From Phymorhynchus buccinoides (Eukaryota > Mollusca > Gastropoda > Neogastropoda > Raphitomidae): a stretch of DNA of 64,000 bases. Position numbers and translations under genes: made by a program. The stretch covers positions 26,401,446 through 26,465,445 of the forward strand of contig CM065687.1 of the NCBI GenBank assembly GCA_017654935.2, given 5' to 3'. The notes under the pieces are model-generated. The model was not told the DNA's origin. It was given only the letters and a program-made list of their open reading frames with translations, and searched no databases. This document shows, one piece after another, positions 62,112 to 64,000 of the stretch; positions within the stretch are counted from its first letter, which is position 1; the number at the start of each line of letters is the position of its first letter.

Positions 62112-63130
62112 TCCTTAAGGCTCGTAGGCAGAGCACCAATAAGCTTTATGACATTAGGTGGGCTTCTTGGTTCGGGTTTTGCACAGCCCAGGGCATTCCC
62201 CCCCTAGACCCTTCTGGTCCACAGTTCACCCAGTTTTTAGCTCACCTGTACCAGGACCGCGGCTTATCCGCCCAGACTTTGTGTGGTTACAGGTCTGCCG
62301 TTGTTCATACCGTTGCTGTGGCAACGGGCAAGAGAAACCCTGTTTTTTCGTGTGCCATTGAAGTCTCCCATCTCATTGATGCTGTGCGTAATGTCTCTGT
62401 TTCGTCCGGTGTTCGCCTTCCGCAGTGGGATGTTTTTCTGGTCCTCTCATTTTTTAGGGATAAATGTGAGCCCATGTCCTCTTTGTCCTTGAAGTTACTA
62501 ACTTTTAAAACGGTTTTTCTTCTCTCCCTGGCCACTGCTAGGCGGGTTAGCGGTGTTCATGCTCTTAGTGGTCTGGGTTCCGACGTTGAGTTCAATACTT
62601 CGGATCAGTCAGTCACCTTGTCTTTTCTGCCCGAGTTTAGGGCCAAGAATCAGCCTGCTCAGATTGCTTCCCCCTCAGTTACTGTTCAGAGTCTTTGCAC
62701 CATTCTCGGCCCCGATGATTCGGATAGGCTCCTGTGCCCTGTCAGAGCCCTTAAGTATTACCTTAAGAGAACCTCCCCCTTCCGGGGGCACAAACGCCGT
62801 CTGTTCATCTCCCTGAATGAGAAATACATGAGGGATATCTCGAAATCAACCATTTCTAGGTGGTTAGTGGGCGCTATTAAGTTAGCGTACTTAAGTGCCG
62901 ACAAGTCATTGCCCTCTAACCCCCTGAGAGCCCATGAAATCCGGGCTATCAGCACATCCCTGGCTATGATCAAGGGAGTGGCGCTTTCCAGCGTTATGGA
63001 AGCAGCGTACTGGAAGTCTCAGTCCACCTTCACTAGCTTCTACCTGCGCCATTTCTCCGCCAGAAGGCAGGACGACACCTTTGGCATCAGGAAGGTGGTG
63101 CTTGCGCAGACTCCGGTTTCTCTGGCCTAA
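62051..63130 (+). CDS. DIRS-like tyrosine recombinase
   Basis: 359 codons from the ATG at 62051, overlapping the RT ORF end by 61 bases. The same frame is open upstream to an ATG at 60107 (1007 codons in all). Catalytic features: Arg in ATARRVSGVHAL (about residues 164-165), HEIR (His 295, Arg 298) and the nucleophile region TSFYLRHF (Tyr about 331), giving the R-HxxR-Y set. The N-terminal part (LYDIRWASWFGFC, LSAQTLCGYRSAV) resembles the DNA-gripping domain of these enzymes. It integrates the circular DNA intermediate. Confidence 0.9.
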   Translation: MATMRAGLRARLLPDKTVDLVLKARRQSTNKLYDIRWASWFGFCTAQGIPPLDPSGPQFTQFLAHLYQDRGLSAQTLCGYRSAVVHTVAVATGKRNPVFSCAIEVSHLIDAVRNVSVSSGVRLPQWDVFLVLSFFRDKCEPMSSLSLKLLTFKTVFLLSLATARRVSGVHALSGLGSDVEFNTSDQSVTLSFLPEFRAKNQPAQIASPSVTVQSLCTILGPDDSDRLLCPVRALKYYLKRTSPFRGHKRRLFISLNEKYMRDISKSTISRWLVGAIKLAYLSADKSLPSNPLRAHEIRAISTSLAMIKGVALSSVMEAAYWKSQSTFTSFYLRHFSARRQDDTFGIRKVVLAQTPVSLA

Positions 63131-63348
63131 CGGTAATCGTTTGTTATTTTTTGTTCTGATGTTGGTATGCATATGCTTATGCTGTTTGGGGGTATGGATG
63201 TTTTGATTGTTTATTTGTTATAATGTCCTCTCTCTTACAGGTTATCCCTGGCGTTCCAGGTCAGGTTTGTCTTGTGGGTACTGTTTGTTTGGCTTAGTTG
63301 GAGTGTAACTTCAACAATGTTTTCTTACCCACCTCCTCGCTGGGAATC

Positions 63349-63446
63349 AACTCATTCGTAGTGAAACGGTAACATGATAGAATAGATTGGATGATTTTAG
63401 TTAATATAACTATCTATTCTATCTATATACTTACCGTTTCACTACG
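63349..63446 (+). repeat. DIRS internal complementary region
   Basis: The first half (AACTCATTCGTAGTGAAACG ... GAATAGATTG) is the reverse complement of the left outer end. The second half (ATGATTTTAGTTAATATAAC ... TTCACTACGA) is the reverse complement of the right outer end. The region thus stores the sequence of the circle junction and templates completion of the ends. Confidence 0.9.
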
Positions 63447-63515
63447 ATCAAGGTTCCCACCCACCTCCCTCCGACGAAAACATCATTGGGAAGGTTGGTT
63501 TTTAAGGAAAGAAAG

Positions 63516-63748
63516 GAGAAAATTTCTTATCATGACTTGAAGTTGCCTCTCCGGAAGTGACGTAGTGAGTGGGTTCCGCGGCAGCTTAGTGGTATTGGCT
63601 GTGTAGACCAAGGGAAGTAATCTAGTCTTGTTAAGACTAGAACTTTTTGGTCTTTGGTAAATTGGCATTTGCTCCAAATTGGAAGGTATAACTCATTCGT
63701 AGTGAAACGGTAAGTATATAGATAGAATAGATAGTTATATTAACTAAA
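63516..63748 (-). repeat. DIRS right inverted terminal repeat
   Basis: Reverse complement of the left repeat from GACTTGAAGTTGCCTC to GTAGTGAAACGGTAA, then a distinct outer extension GTATATAGATAGAATAGATA to AACTAAAATCAT. Confidence 0.92.
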
Positions 63749-63754
63749 ATCATT

Positions 63755-64000
63755 CACTCACAGTCACACACACACTTGTGCTCATTAATAGTTACCCCCC
63801 CCCCCCCCCCCCTCACACACATACACATGGGAGTGTGCATGCATGCACTTGTCACACGAGCAGACCACAACCATCGATACCATAACCATAACACATGAAT
63901 AATAATTACACCAATGTCCTGGACCTTATTGGGCCTGGGACCTAAAGGAATCCTCATAATTACATTTGGGACACAAAAGGATCAACCAGGAGTGAGATAT
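63755..64000. other. no gene seen; CA and poly(C) runs
   Basis: Short CA repeats and a poly(C) run of about 16 (63797-63812), then non-repetitive sequence to the window end. Confidence 0.6.

Larger units (their letters stand above)
57408..63753 (+). mobile_element. full-length DIRS-like tyrosine-recombinase retrotransposon
   Basis: About 6.3 kb, with the order ITR, gag-like ORF, RT-RNaseH ORF, tyrosine recombinase ORF, internal complementary region, ITR. The left and right terminal repeats are inverted and nearly identical over about 185 bases. The internal region at 63349-63446 is complementary to both outer ends joined together. ATCAT occurs at both boundaries (57408-57412 and 63749-63753). 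These are the hallmarks of DIRS elements, which integrate a circular DNA through a tyrosine recombinase instead of an integrase. No methyltransferase domain was seen. All three frames are intact, so the copy may be young. Confidence 0.9.

Noticed and set aside
63483..63677. 64-codon minus-strand frame in the right ITR, matching one in the left ITR
   Set aside because: The identical peptide at both ends simply reflects the inverted terminal repeats.

Overview
The window reads as nuclear DNA from a lophotrochozoan animal, most likely a marine gastropod mollusc. This rests on intron-split genes, a TMEM187 orthologue, a discoidin/F-type-lectin plus EGF membrane receptor of the kind expanded in molluscs, a DIRS-like tyrosine-recombinase retrotransposon, LINE fragments, many MITEs and an extreme load of (CT)n, (GT)n and minisatellite DNA. 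There are two 500-base N gaps (31527-32026 and 53120-53619), typical of scaffold padding.

Layout. 1-5.4 kb holds microsatellites, a 2.6-kb GGA-rich minisatellite built on a TGACGTCC core, a 57-bp minisatellite and a 139-bp tandem duplication. 5.4-8.5 kb is a decayed LINE on the minus strand, cut by a MITE. 8522-14524 is a 6003-base almost pure poly(C) tract with only eight interruptions, probably an assembly or sequencing product. It joins the minus-strand LINE to a different, plus-strand LINE remnant (14.5-15.7 kb). 17218-18036 is an intact single-coding-exon TMEM187. 20.9-31.4 kb is a minus-strand gene that I assembled exon by exon: lectin half-domain, EGF repeat, linker, full lectin domain, two EGF repeats, Ser/Thr-rich stalk, transmembrane helix and short tail. 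Every internal exon is symmetric in phase 1. Its 5' end is probably in or beyond the first N gap.

34.1-45.6 kb is a plus-strand six-exon gene encoding a complete six-bladed Kelch propeller. A 59-nt exon was needed to restore the frame. The upstream BTB/BACK part expected for a KLHL protein was not found. The two multi-exon genes are divergent around the gap. 45.6-57.4 kb holds no gene I can support; it contains piggyBac-like MITEs, minisatellites, telomere-like repeat tails, a LINE 3' end and decayed tandem repeats rich in TCAAGGTCA motifs. 57408-63753 is an apparently full-length DIRS-like element with gag-like, RT-RNaseH and tyrosine-recombinase frames, near-identical inverted terminal repeats and an internal complementary region that records the circle junction.

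The host genes show no common pathway: TMEM187 is a membrane protein of unknown function, the lectin/EGF gene looks like a cell-surface recognition receptor, and the Kelch gene is probably a ubiquitin-ligase adaptor. The most notable host-gene structures are repeat events at splice sites: a MITE starting at intron base +3, a tandem duplication of an intron/exon junction, a satellite touching a donor, and a triplicated exon end with repeated candidate donors.
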